Shown: one piece after another, positions 14,138 through 21,522 of the stretch
Layout of the letters: the number at the start of each line of letters is the position of its first letter
Numbering within the stretch: the stretch's first letter is position 1
Assembly: GCA_040758255.1 (NCBI GenBank)
Contig: JBFLVX010000012.1
Span: 1-28,515 of the forward strand
Length of the DNA stretch: 28,515 bases
Direction: 5' to 3'
Source of the DNA: JACRPZ01 sp040758255
Lineage (GTDB): Bacteria > Nitrospirota > Thermodesulfovibrionia > UBA6902
The notes under the pieces: model-generated
The model's input: the letters and a program-made list of their open reading frames with translations, nothing else
The model's database searches: none
What the model was told of the DNA's origin: nothing
Program-made: the position numbers and the translations under genes

Positions 14138-14244
14138 AGTTTTTTCCACCGACTTGCACGGACTACGATAGTTTTTTAATTTTCTTCTGCCTTTGTTACT
14201 TTGTGCCTCTGTCACTGCTAAAAAAAGTCTGTGTTTGTCTGTGG
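14138..14244. repeat. Degenerate intergenic repeat of 'CACAGA' and 'TCCGTG' words
   Basis: On the minus strand this spacer reads CCACAGACAAACACAGAC, then a T-run, then AGTGACAGAGGCACAAAGTA, and ends GTCCGTGCAAGTCGGTGG. It is composed of decayed short words (CACAGA, ACAGAGGCAC, TCCGTGCAAGTC). Related words occur at 1421-1446 (ACTCCGTGGTCTCTGT) and, as another family, at 19889-19908. I see no gene here. Reading it as protein extends the methyltransferase frame spuriously. Confidence 0.55.
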
Positions 14245-15279
14245 CTAACTTTCCCGCCATTGGCTCTGAATATCATATGTTCCATGGCGCTTAAATTTTC
14301 TCTTTATCTTATTTATATCATCCCCAACAACATTCTCAAGCGAATACTCGCCCATTTTTTCTTCATTCTGCAGATAGTACAAATAACCTATCTCTTCAGG
14401 TTCGAAACCTATGAGTCGTGCGCCCAAGCCGTCAGCCTTTACAGGATCGGCTGATGCTATTGCGGTCTTCATTTCAACGGCGGTTCCGTCAACTGGACCG
14501 TCGCCTTCCATGCAGACATAACCGTCGAGCACAACAAGGTCAGGCCATGTCCTCTTTGCCATCTCTACAATGTTATGATGTATCATCTTCACGCTCTTGC
14601 GGTAAGTGGGGTACTGCCTGAAGAGAAAATTAATGAGCCAGTTTGGCAGTGCCCTTCTTGCCTTTGATACAGTCCCGGTCGGAAGTTTGTCGAGAAATGT
14701 CTTCGGCGCATCCACCTCAATGCCGCCCTTCATCCCGTGAATCATAGCCATATCCTGCCTCAGCACAAGCCCAGCCATGTTCTTTATACCGAATGTCGCT
14801 ACGGCAAAGTTATGGGTCTTGGGTATGGCGAGAGATATTTTATAGTCGAACTCTTCGACACGCTTTGTAATCCTCAAGTGTGTATCACCGACAACAGAAT
14901 GAATAGGGCTCTCTATAACATCTTTATCACTGTCAAAATCCGTAAGAGAAACATTTTCATATTTCTTTGTAAGCCTGTAGTAATCGAAATCCTTAAATAC
15001 GCCTGAGGTTGGAAGTCTGTTATAAAAAGCTGAAGCAGACGCCTCGCCAACAGTTATAGGAGTTTCCGGGGCAATATCTCTTATGAATTCTATGACCGCT
15101 TCTATCGTCTCAACATGTGTATTGGCAAAATCAGGTTTGAGGGCTACAAGATTCGGCTTGATGAGGATATTCTTAGCCTCTTTGATGGGTTCAAGATCCC
15201 CTCGAATTAACGCGAGGCATTTTTTTATATTTTTTTTACGGTCTTCTCCTCTTACAACAGCCGCCTTCTTCCTATTCAT
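14245..15279 (-). CDS. DUF362 domain protein
   Basis: A 344-residue DUF362 protein. The family hallmarks are ILIKPNLVALKPDFANTHVE near 38-57, VGEASASAFYN near 77-87, ISLAIPKTHNFAVATFGIKN near 148-167 with the MAGLVLR block after it, and VVLDGYVCMEGDGPVDG near 249-265. There is no attached ferredoxin domain, which many relatives carry. The function of the family is not settled; proposals include redox or iron-sulphur-related and uncharacterised biosynthetic roles. The ATG at 15279 is chosen over one four codons upstream because GGAG sits six bases before it. It begins 15 bases after the stop of the large kinase/uridylyltransferase fusion gene, so the two are probably co-transcribed. The downstream spacer holds a degenerate repeat. 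Confidence 0.85.
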   Translation of the reverse strand: MNRKKAAVVRGEDRKKNIKKCLALIRGDLEPIKEAKNILIKPNLVALKPDFANTHVETIEAVIEFIRDIAPETPITVGEASASAFYNRLPTSGVFKDFDYYRLTKKYENVSLTDFDSDKDVIESPIHSVVGDTHLRITKRVEEFDYKISLAIPKTHNFAVATFGIKNMAGLVLRQDMAMIHGMKGGIEVDAPKTFLDKLPTGTVSKARRALPNWLINFLFRQYPTYRKSVKMIHHNIVEMAKRTWPDLVVLDGYVCMEGDGPVDGTAVEMKTAIASADPVKADGLGARLIGFEPEEIGYLYYLQNEEKMGEYSLENVVGDDINKIKRKFKRHGTYDIQSQWRES

Positions 15280-15294
15280 AATAAACTCCATTTA

Positions 15295-18200
15295 TCAGAA
15301 ACTCGTTATCTCCTTTAAATGATCAAACGACCCATCCATCATCCATGTATTCAGTCTGGAGGGCTCCTTCAACTGCTGGCCTCTGTATCGTGAAACCGAT
15401 GCATAACCAATATTTAAGTCTTCCAGTCCTGTCATGTCTCCCCACAATTTTTCAAATTGCACTACAGGATAAACGTCCTCCTGTCCGCTTCCCCATATAT
15501 ATTTTACATTTTTAATGGCAACATATGCAGGCATCTTTTTTTCAATCTTGCGTATCGCCTCTATTATTTTAGTCTTGCATTCAGGTCTCTCTTCGGCGGC
15601 CATAAGGAGTTCCCTGTCAATCTTGAAAAATTTCAGTAGGGCGTCAATGGTTATCCAGTTCGTAAGGGTATTATAGTAACTTAACTTATATTCGTCTTCT
15701 TCCTTCGGCAAAGCCGATCCTTCTATCAGGCGCATTCGGCCGTTTACCTTTGCAAGCCCTCCTCCCTGATCCTCAACTCTCCTCGGCGTCACCTCAAATG
15801 CCATACATGAACCGTTTAATATATGCGCCCCTAAGAGGGTTGGGTCAATATTCGCGCCCATTGTATCAACATTATGGCAGAGGGAATATTTGAGGTTTGG
15901 ATTATCCTTAAGCATCCTCGCCAGAGTGCCGTTCTTTATGAGGTTGGGCACTTCATACCAGTGGCCGGGCGGATTGAATCTGAGTATAGGCCTGTTTTCG
16001 GAATAATCTTCTCCCTCGCCGCGCTTCTTTGCCCATTCTATTAATGCCCTGCTGATATCATCCTGAACTTTCTGTATATTTTCACTTTGCATCTGTTGAA
16101 GCTCCTCCATATAAAACCTGAGGTCTCTCTCCATAGGATACACTCTGTGCCCGATGCTCTTCCCTGCCGATAGATAAATTTGCCCCTTATAGTTAAAATA
16201 ACCAGACCGCGTGAGATAATCCGAAAGAGCTTCGTGTGTCAAATAACTCGTGGAAAAGACATGCTGGATATTATGACCGGCGGCTTCTCCTGTCTTTCTG
16301 CTCTTTGCAAGATGTATCTCGATAAATGTCCTGTATCTTCCGTCTATATTTAGAAAGGGATTTATAGGCTTCACAACCGCGGCTCCGCCTGTCCATCTGC
16401 TGCCGAGTCCGCCGGCAAAGGTAACAACCGCAACCTCGTTTCTCTTAAGTGATTCGATACCTATCTCATAATATTCAGAAGAAGCTTTCTCATTCTCAAG
16501 GTGAAGTATATCGTCAGATCTAACATCATCAATTTTTGTTGAAAGGGGGAGACGGTTTTTTGAAAGGCTTATCTCTCCTTTCTTAAGCATGCACTTCATA
16601 TGCTCGTGAGATTCCGCGTCAAAACCATACATCTCTTTTATCTTATCCTCTTCCATCTCATCATGCTGATTAATATGTTTATGATGGCTGGCTTCGACTA
16701 TCGTTGGAATTACCGCGTCTCCGCCCTGCAGCAGCCTGGCTGTGATGCCTTCATGATTAAATTCAAAATCATACACAACAGGGGCAATAATAAACGGCAG
16801 AGATGATTTATATTTCTCTTTCAGTTCATGCATGATTCTGGAGATTCTCTCCTTAAATTTATCTCTGATCCGTGGGTTTACCATGAATGCCATGCCTCCG
16901 CCGGACATGCCTCCGAGCATCAGAAAGCCCCAGTAATCCTCCCTGAACTCCTCTTTGACCTCTTTTATCAGATCAGTGGTGAAGGCATTATTTACGAACG
17001 GAATGATGAGCTGTATCGAATCTTCCCAGTCTTCTGTTGTCAGCCTGCCAAGCTCTTTCATATCTCCGGCCTTCAGAGCCGCGACAATCTTATCAAAGAG
17101 ATGAATTCCTTTTTGGCGCGCCTCCCATTCCTTTTCATATTTTAAGAGATATTTCTCTGTCACCATCTCAAGTATAGGGCCGACATTCTGTGATATCCCG
17201 CCGTGAACTAAAACCATTGAATTCATTATACGCTCTTCAACTTCTCTTGATATCTCATTGCCTCTGAACAACTCATGCTCAGGGAGCAGACAGCCCCTGC
17301 TTATACCGAACTCAGCATCTCCGGCTTGTGACAGCCTTCCGGTGATTACCTTTATTCCCGGCCAAAGACCTCCTGAGTCCTGCCATCCCCCTCCCGACCC
17401 TCCGAACCATTCGCCAAGAATAGCCCTTGAAGCAACGATCCGCCTCTCTTCTTCTGTAAGTGAGCCGTTCTGATTCTTTATTTGGCCGCTGAACCGCATC
17501 AAGCGCGTAATAATTGTGGCAAGAATCGTTGTGCTTACCGCCAGACGTGAGCCTTTGGGTATGTTGTTAACCCTTGTGACAATCTCAATACCGCCCGGCT
17601 TATTCAGAAGTTTCCGTATTATATCTTCCAACCGGAATCCGCTCTTTTCAAAACACGGCGGGATAACGCCTGATGCCACAACTCCCGCCTTTAACAACGA
17701 GAGATGATCATTTCCGAAGTTAAACAATTCATCAAGAGTTGTTATATCTTTTGAATCTTTCAGGTCAAGAGAGGTCAATCGCAGAAGCGGCTCTTCAATA
17801 TACCGGCAGTAGCATTCGCATGACGGAAGGATTTCACCTTCAGTTCCGTGAATTTTTAGATTAACGGATATATTGACCACTCTCGCGCCTTCCGGGAAAT
17901 CCATGCCAAGGAAGAATATATCAGACCATCCGCTGTGCGATGGATCAAGACGCACAGGCGATGCATCCATGCCTACGGGATAGAGGGCTGTTATATTGTC
18001 ACGGGTTGTCAATTCAGATGGAGTAGAGTAGGGGTAGCCCTCCAACTTGCTAATATTGAAGAGGTGGAAATTCTCTTTGCAATGACTTATTGACTGCTTC
18101 ACCTGATCAAAGAGGTATTTGAATGACAACTGATAATAGGAGTCAGCGATTGCGCTACAGAGCGCCGCGTTAAGACCCTTCTCATTTATCTCTTCTAAGT

Positions 18201-18498
18201 ATATTTGAATAGCTTTTTCAAACTCTCGGTTAAAAGCCTCTTTTATGCCTTCAATCGGGATCAAGCCGGTCTGCGCCACATTCTCATTTGTTTGAATATA
18301 GAATCTATAGATGACAAAGAGGAATAGAGATGCTCGAACTTTGTGGTAAAGATTTCCCGAAGACGCCCGAAAAGTTTCAAGCTCCTCCGCGATCTTCAGG
18401 AGTTCACCGGTATTTTTATCCTGAAGGAGAGCGTTTACAGAACGGTTGCGGAGAACGACATCTTCGCTAATTATGGTTTCAATAAGCTGATTCGTCAT
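15295..18498 (-). CDS. GHMP-kinase-like / UDPGP-type uridylyltransferase fusion protein
   Basis: A 1067-residue protein with two enzyme-like halves. After a helical N-terminal region (about 1-150) the first half resembles fucokinase/heptokinase-type GHMP kinases: SPVRLDPSHSGWSD (180-193), NISVNLKIHG, PKGSRLAVSTT (314-324), GGSGGGWQDSGGLWPGIK (366-383) and GGMSGGGMAF (529-538). The ATP-loop consensus PxGSGLGxSS is altered, so kinase activity is uncertain. The second half (about 640-1067) is a UDPGP-family nucleotidyltransferase: FAGGLGSRW (694-702) with K710, HNVDTMGANIDPTLLG (875-890), FEVTPRR and GGGLAKVNGR, then YNTLTNW. That half should make an activated UDP-type sugar. The order is opposite to the Bacteroides fucokinase/GDP-fucose pyrophosphorylase fusion. 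There is no clear ribosome site. DUF362, methyltransferase, phosphatase and exporter genes follow on the same strand. The sugar is unknown. Confidence 0.8.
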   Translation of the reverse strand: MTNQLIETIISEDVVLRNRSVNALLQDKNTGELLKIAEELETFRASSGNLYHKVRASLFLFVIYRFYIQTNENVAQTGLIPIEGIKEAFNREFEKAIQIYLEEINEKGLNAALCSAIADSYYQLSFKYLFDQVKQSISHCKENFHLFNISKLEGYPYSTPSELTTRDNITALYPVGMDASPVRLDPSHSGWSDIFFLGMDFPEGARVVNISVNLKIHGTEGEILPSCECYCRYIEEPLLRLTSLDLKDSKDITTLDELFNFGNDHLSLLKAGVVASGVIPPCFEKSGFRLEDIIRKLLNKPGGIEIVTRVNNIPKGSRLAVSTTILATIITRLMRFSGQIKNQNGSLTEEERRIVASRAILGEWFGGSGGGWQDSGGLWPGIKVITGRLSQAGDAEFGISRGCLLPEHELFRGNEISREVEERIMNSMVLVHGGISQNVGPILEMVTEKYLLKYEKEWEARQKGIHLFDKIVAALKAGDMKELGRLTTEDWEDSIQLIIPFVNNAFTTDLIKEVKEEFREDYWGFLMLGGMSGGGMAFMVNPRIRDKFKERISRIMHELKEKYKSSLPFIIAPVVYDFEFNHEGITARLLQGGDAVIPTIVEASHHKHINQHDEMEEDKIKEMYGFDAESHEHMKCMLKKGEISLSKNRLPLSTKIDDVRSDDILHLENEKASSEYYEIGIESLKRNEVAVVTFAGGLGSRWTGGAAVVKPINPFLNIDGRYRTFIEIHLAKSRKTGEAAGHNIQHVFSTSYLTHEALSDYLTRSGYFNYKGQIYLSAGKSIGHRVYPMERDLRFYMEELQQMQSENIQKVQDDISRALIEWAKKRGEGEDYSENRPILRFNPPGHWYEVPNLIKNGTLARMLKDNPNLKYSLCHNVDTMGANIDPTLLGAHILNGSCMAFEVTPRRVEDQGGGLAKVNGRMRLIEGSALPKEEDEYKLSYYNTLTNWITIDALLKFFKIDRELLMAAEERPECKTKIIEAIRKIEKKMPAYVAIKNVKYIWGSGQEDVYPVVQFEKLWGDMTGLEDLNIGYASVSRYRGQQLKEPSRLNTWMMDGSFDHLKEITSF

Positions 18499-18540
18499 GT
18501 TGGTTTAGCTGAATAATCTTAACACAAAAACTGCGGTTCT

Positions 18541-18570
18541 TTGCAGAGAGTTCCCGTGCTTTGATATACT
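18541..18570 (+). promoter_or_regulatory. Candidate promoter for rlmB
   Basis: TTGCAG (18541-18546) and TATACT (18565-18570) are spaced by 18 bases in the 132-base divergent region between the fusion gene and rlmB. The -10 matches five of six consensus bases, the -35 three to four. No convincing promoter for the opposite strand stands out; a TAAGAT near 18515-18520 (minus strand) is the best -10 seen. Confidence 0.4.
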
Positions 18571-18630
18571 GATAATCGTAAATGTTATATCTCATCTGAG
18601 TATGATAATGCTTCTGCATAAGGAGACTCA

Positions 18631-19362
18631 TTGGCGAAAAACACGATGTACCTGTACGGGAAGAACTCTGTTCTTGAACGCCTGAAGACAAACCCGAAGA
18701 GCATAAGGCAGATATTGCTTCAGGAAAATTTCAACGCCCAGCATATAACGGATATGATTAAGTCCAGAGGCATCCCTGTGAAGTATGTCACAGAGAAGGA
18801 ACTCACGAGGATAAAACATGCTGACCGTCTTCAGGGCATAGTGGCAGTAGTCGAGAAGTTTCAGTACGTGCCATTTGATGAGTTATTGAAACCCGAGGAT
18901 AAGAGCCGCTCAATTGTCTTTCTCGATAACATAAATGATCCGCACAATCTCGGTTCAATTATACGCATAGCCGCCTGCTTAGGAGGTTTTGCCATAGTAA
19001 TACCGGAACACAGTTCGTGCGAGATCAATGAGACGGTGATTCATGTAGCATCAGGCGGCGAAAATTTCATCCCAATATCAAAGGTGACGAACCTCTCGGC
19101 CGCTTTAAGGCAGGCGAAGGAGGCAGGCTACTGGGCAGTGGGCGCTGTTGTTGAAGGCGGAGAGGATATAAACAAGACCTCCCTTCCTTTCCCATTATGT
19201 CTGGTGCTTGGTTCAGAAGGAAAGGGCATCCGCTACGGCATCGAAAAGCATCTTGATCTTAAGGTCACCCTCCCGATGAAAGGCGCTCAACTCTCTTTAA
19301 ATGTTGCGATGTCATGTGCGATCTTTGCCCATGAAATAACCAGACAGAAACCGAAAAAATAA
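18631..19362 (+). CDS. rlmB: SpoU-family 23S rRNA 2'-O-methyltransferase (RlmB-type)
   Basis: A 243-residue SPOUT-fold enzyme. An N-terminal L30e-like substrate-binding domain covers about 1-75 (MYLYGKNSVLERL; RLQGIVAVV). The three SpoU motifs follow: LDNINDPHNLGSIIRIAACLG (motif 1, catalytic Arg), LVLGSEGKGIRYGIEKHLD (motif 2) and LSLNVAMSCAIFAHE (motif 3), which together make the knotted SAM site. RlmB methylates G2251 in the 23S P-loop; paralogues act on other rRNA or tRNA positions, so the exact target is likely but not proven. The start is TTG, supported by AAGGAG five bases upstream; the next ATG is five codons later and too far from it. Confidence 0.9.
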   Translation: MAKNTMYLYGKNSVLERLKTNPKSIRQILLQENFNAQHITDMIKSRGIPVKYVTEKELTRIKHADRLQGIVAVVEKFQYVPFDELLKPEDKSRSIVFLDNINDPHNLGSIIRIAACLGGFAIVIPEHSSCEINETVIHVASGGENFIPISKVTNLSAALRQAKEAGYWAVGAVVEGGEDINKTSLPFPLCLVLGSEGKGIRYGIEKHLDLKVTLPMKGAQLSLNVAMSCAIFAHEITRQKPKK

Positions 19363-19365
19363 ACC

Positions 19366-19374
19366 TGTTATAAT
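19366..19374 (+). promoter_or_regulatory. Extended -10 promoter before the host-attachment-family gene
   Basis: TGTTATAAT fits the extended -10 form TGnTATAAT, four bases past the rlmB stop. No good -35 is visible, as is common for extended -10 promoters. It would give a leader of about 60 bases with GAGGAGG seven bases before the ATG at 19440. Confidence 0.4.
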
Positions 19375-19439
19375 ATTAATGAATGCAGCAATTAACAAAT
19401 ATCTAACATCAAATTGTAAACAATCAGAGGAGGTTTTTT

Positions 19440-19877
19440 ATGGATGAGGTTATAGTGGTGGCGGATCTGGGGCATTTCAAGGCTTATGGAGTATCAAAAA
19501 ATCCACTTGAAAGCCCAAGGATAGAGCTCTTGAAAAGTTTTGATGCTATTGAGGCTCACGGAAAGTTTGGGGATAAAATGAGCGATCAGGCCGGCAGGTT
19601 TGGATTTAACGGAGGGAAAGACGGTATGAAAGGATACGGGGAGCCTCACAGCATTGAACAGGAAAATAAGCGGCGACTGATAAAACAGATAGCGGAAAAT
19701 ATCAGCGTGATAATCAAAGAAGGGAAATATAAAAAATGGCATCTGGCCGCATCAGGAAATATTAACAACCAAATTATCGGGAATCTTGATCCAGCAGTTA
19801 AATCCGGTATGGGCAAGAACGTCCTGTCAGACCTGACCAACGTTCATAAGTCAGAGCTTCTTGGTTATTTTGAATGA
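19440..19877 (+). CDS. Host attachment family protein
   Basis: A 145-residue protein resembling the family named 'protein required for attachment to host cells'. It begins with VIVVADLGHFKAYGV (a beta-strand with the usual ADxGxAR-like opening), has DKMSDQAGRFGFNGG near 45-59, GEPHSIEQENKRRLIKQIAE near 66-85, and a C-terminal HLAASGNINNQIIGNLDP then VLSDLTNVHKSELL. The fold is related to archaeal eRF1 domain 2/RNase-like proteins, and the family name comes from plant-associated bacteria; a role in attachment is not implied in other bacteria. It has a strong ribosome site. No signal peptide is seen, so it is cytoplasmic. The true function is unknown. Confidence 0.7.
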   Translation: MDEVIVVADLGHFKAYGVSKNPLESPRIELLKSFDAIEAHGKFGDKMSDQAGRFGFNGGKDGMKGYGEPHSIEQENKRRLIKQIAENISVIIKEGKYKKWHLAASGNINNQIIGNLDPAVKSGMGKNVLSDLTNVHKSELLGYFE

Positions 19878-19888
19878 AGATATTTTAT

Positions 19889-19908
19889 CCGCAGATTACG
19901 CAGATTTT
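19889..19908. repeat. Short 'CCGCAGATTACGCAGATT' repeat
   Basis: CCGCAGATTACGCAGATTTT contains two copies of the word CGCAGATTA in the 66-base spacer before the small cytochrome gene. It is a third family of short word repeats between genes in this window. From general knowledge, such words recur in intergenic DNA of many environmental bacteria; the function is unknown. Confidence 0.45.
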
Positions 19909-19943
19909 AAAATAAGCGAGAATATATTTAGGAAAAGGTCATC

Positions 19944-20174
19944 ATGAAAAAGGGCATAATATTTGTTATATTCATCCTGACAGTTCTCGGCATTCTCTTT
20001 CTTATCTCAGGCAAAAAGTATCCGAGAATACCGTCTGATACAAGTCACATCTCCGTGACAATTCTAGCTGAGTGCATGAAATGTCACGGCACTGACGCGG
20101 AGCATTATATTAAGACTTCACACCCGCCGAAATTTGAGTGCTTTAAATGTCACAAGCCGGAGAAGAAGCGCTAA
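19944..20174 (+). CDS. Small membrane-anchored dihaem c-type cytochrome
   Basis: A 76-residue protein. Residues 1-22 are a hydrophobic signal anchor (MKKGIIFVIFILTVLGILFL) with no clear cleavage site, so it probably stays attached to the inner membrane facing the periplasm. Two haem c motifs follow, CMKCH (44-48) and CFKCH (66-70). H60 (KTSHPP) lies between them and may be a distal ligand. This is the size of a minimal electron-shuttle domain of the cytochrome c7/NapC-adjacent type. The gene precedes miaB by 18 bases, a pairing with no obvious biochemical link. AAAAGG lies about eight bases before the ATG. The electron partner is unknown. Confidence 0.8.
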   Translation: MKKGIIFVIFILTVLGILFLISGKKYPRIPSDTSHISVTILAECMKCHGTDAEHYIKTSHPPKFECFKCHKPEKKR

Positions 20175-20192
20175 CCCATCAGGACATTCGCC

Positions 20193-21509
20193 ATGAAATT
20201 CTTCATTAAAACAATGGGATGCCAGATGAATGTCCATGATTCTGAAAAGATCGCTGGTATCTTTTTAGAATCCGGCTATGCTCAGTCCGGGGAGAGCAAA
20301 AACGCTGACGTGATTGTTCTAAACACATGCAGTATCAGGCAGAAGGCTGAGCAGAAATTCTACAGCGAGCTTGGAAGGATGAAGCAAGCCAAGAAGCATA
20401 ACCCAAACTTAAAGATAGCGGTTGCCGGATGCATTGCGCAGCAGGAAGGCAGCAAGTTACTCAAAAGGTTTCCATATGTTGATTTTATATTTGGACCTGA
20501 CAATATTGATAACTTGCAAAGTTGGGTAAATAACGGCTCGCGTAACTCAGGGACGGACAAACAGAAAGAGGCGTTAAAGGTAAATCCTGATTATCATACA
20601 AAAGAACTCCCTGTAAAGAGGGAAGGGCGGGTTAGGGCATGGGTCTCCATAATGTACGGCTGCGACAACTTTTGCGCCTATTGCGTTGTTCCCTTTACGC
20701 GCGGCAGAGAGCGGAGCAGACCAGCAAGGGATATTTATCAAGAGATTGAGAAGCTTGCCTCTGAGGGATTTAAAGAGGTCACCCTGCTTGGCCAGAATGT
20801 CAATTCATATGGTAAAAATCTTCATGAGAACAGAGACTTTCCCGAACTTCTTAAACTTTTACATGACATTGGAAGCATTGAGAGAATTAGGTTTGTGACG
20901 TCACATCCAAAGGACCTCTCCGAAAAGCTCATAACGGTTATTCAAAAATTGCCAAAGGTTTGTGAGCAGATACATCTGCCGTTGCAGTCAGGCTCTGACA
21001 ATGTATTATCAATGATGAACAGGCGGTATATCTATAAGGAATATAAAGAGAAGGTTGATATGCTTCGAGAAGCTTTACCGGACATATCCATAACTTCCGA
21101 TATAATTACAGGTTTTCCTGGTGAATCTGATGAAGACTTTAAGTGCACAATGGCTGCGCTGTCAGAGATTGAATTTGACGGCATATATGCCTTTAAATAT
21201 TCGAAAAGACCTAATACTATGGCTCTCAGCTTTCCGGGACATCTGGATGAAGAGGTAAAGTCAGAGAGGCTCGACAGAGTTTTAAACCTTCAGGAGACTA
21301 TCACTTACAGGAAGAATAAAGCGATTGAAGGCGAAGTACATGAAATTTTGGTTGAAAGTATAAGCGAAACTGACAGTGAGAAGCTGACAGGCCGTACAAG
21401 AGGCAATAAGATCGTGAACTTCTACGGCAAGAAAGAGGATATCGGAAGACTTATTAACGTTAGGATTATTGAGGCAAAGCAGCATTCACTTTACGGGGAA
21501 AAAGTTTAA
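20193..21509 (+). CDS. miaB: tRNA-2-methylthio-N6-isopentenyladenosine37 synthase
   Basis: A 438-residue radical-SAM methylthiotransferase that adds the 2-methylthio group to i6A37 of tRNAs reading UNN codons. The N-terminal UPF0004 domain holds the auxiliary-cluster cysteines C10 (MGCQMN), C46 (NTCSIR) and C80 (VAGCIAQ). The radical-SAM cysteines are C157, C161 and C164 (GCDNFCAYCVVPFTRG). RSRP, LLGQNVNSYG, HLPLQSGSD and DIITGFPGES follow, and a TRAM domain closes the protein (residues about 375-438). NTCSIR with QMN distinguishes MiaB from MtaB and RimO. AGGA stands eight bases before the ATG. mtaB follows 13 bases downstream, so the two anticodon-loop thiolation genes are co-transcribed. 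Confidence 0.96.
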   Translation: MKFFIKTMGCQMNVHDSEKIAGIFLESGYAQSGESKNADVIVLNTCSIRQKAEQKFYSELGRMKQAKKHNPNLKIAVAGCIAQQEGSKLLKRFPYVDFIFGPDNIDNLQSWVNNGSRNSGTDKQKEALKVNPDYHTKELPVKREGRVRAWVSIMYGCDNFCAYCVVPFTRGRERSRPARDIYQEIEKLASEGFKEVTLLGQNVNSYGKNLHENRDFPELLKLLHDIGSIERIRFVTSHPKDLSEKLITVIQKLPKVCEQIHLPLQSGSDNVLSMMNRRYIYKEYKEKVDMLREALPDISITSDIITGFPGESDEDFKCTMAALSEIEFDGIYAFKYSKRPNTMALSFPGHLDEEVKSERLDRVLNLQETITYRKNKAIEGEVHEILVESISETDSEKLTGRTRGNKIVNFYGKKEDIGRLINVRIIEAKQHSLYGEKV

Positions 21510-21522
21510 GATTTGCTAAGTT

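Noticed and set aside
14138..14260. A 41-residue N-terminal extension of the methyltransferase
   Set aside because: The extension translates a degenerate intergenic repeat and overlaps the end of the DUF362 gene; the family fold begins after the ATG at 14137.
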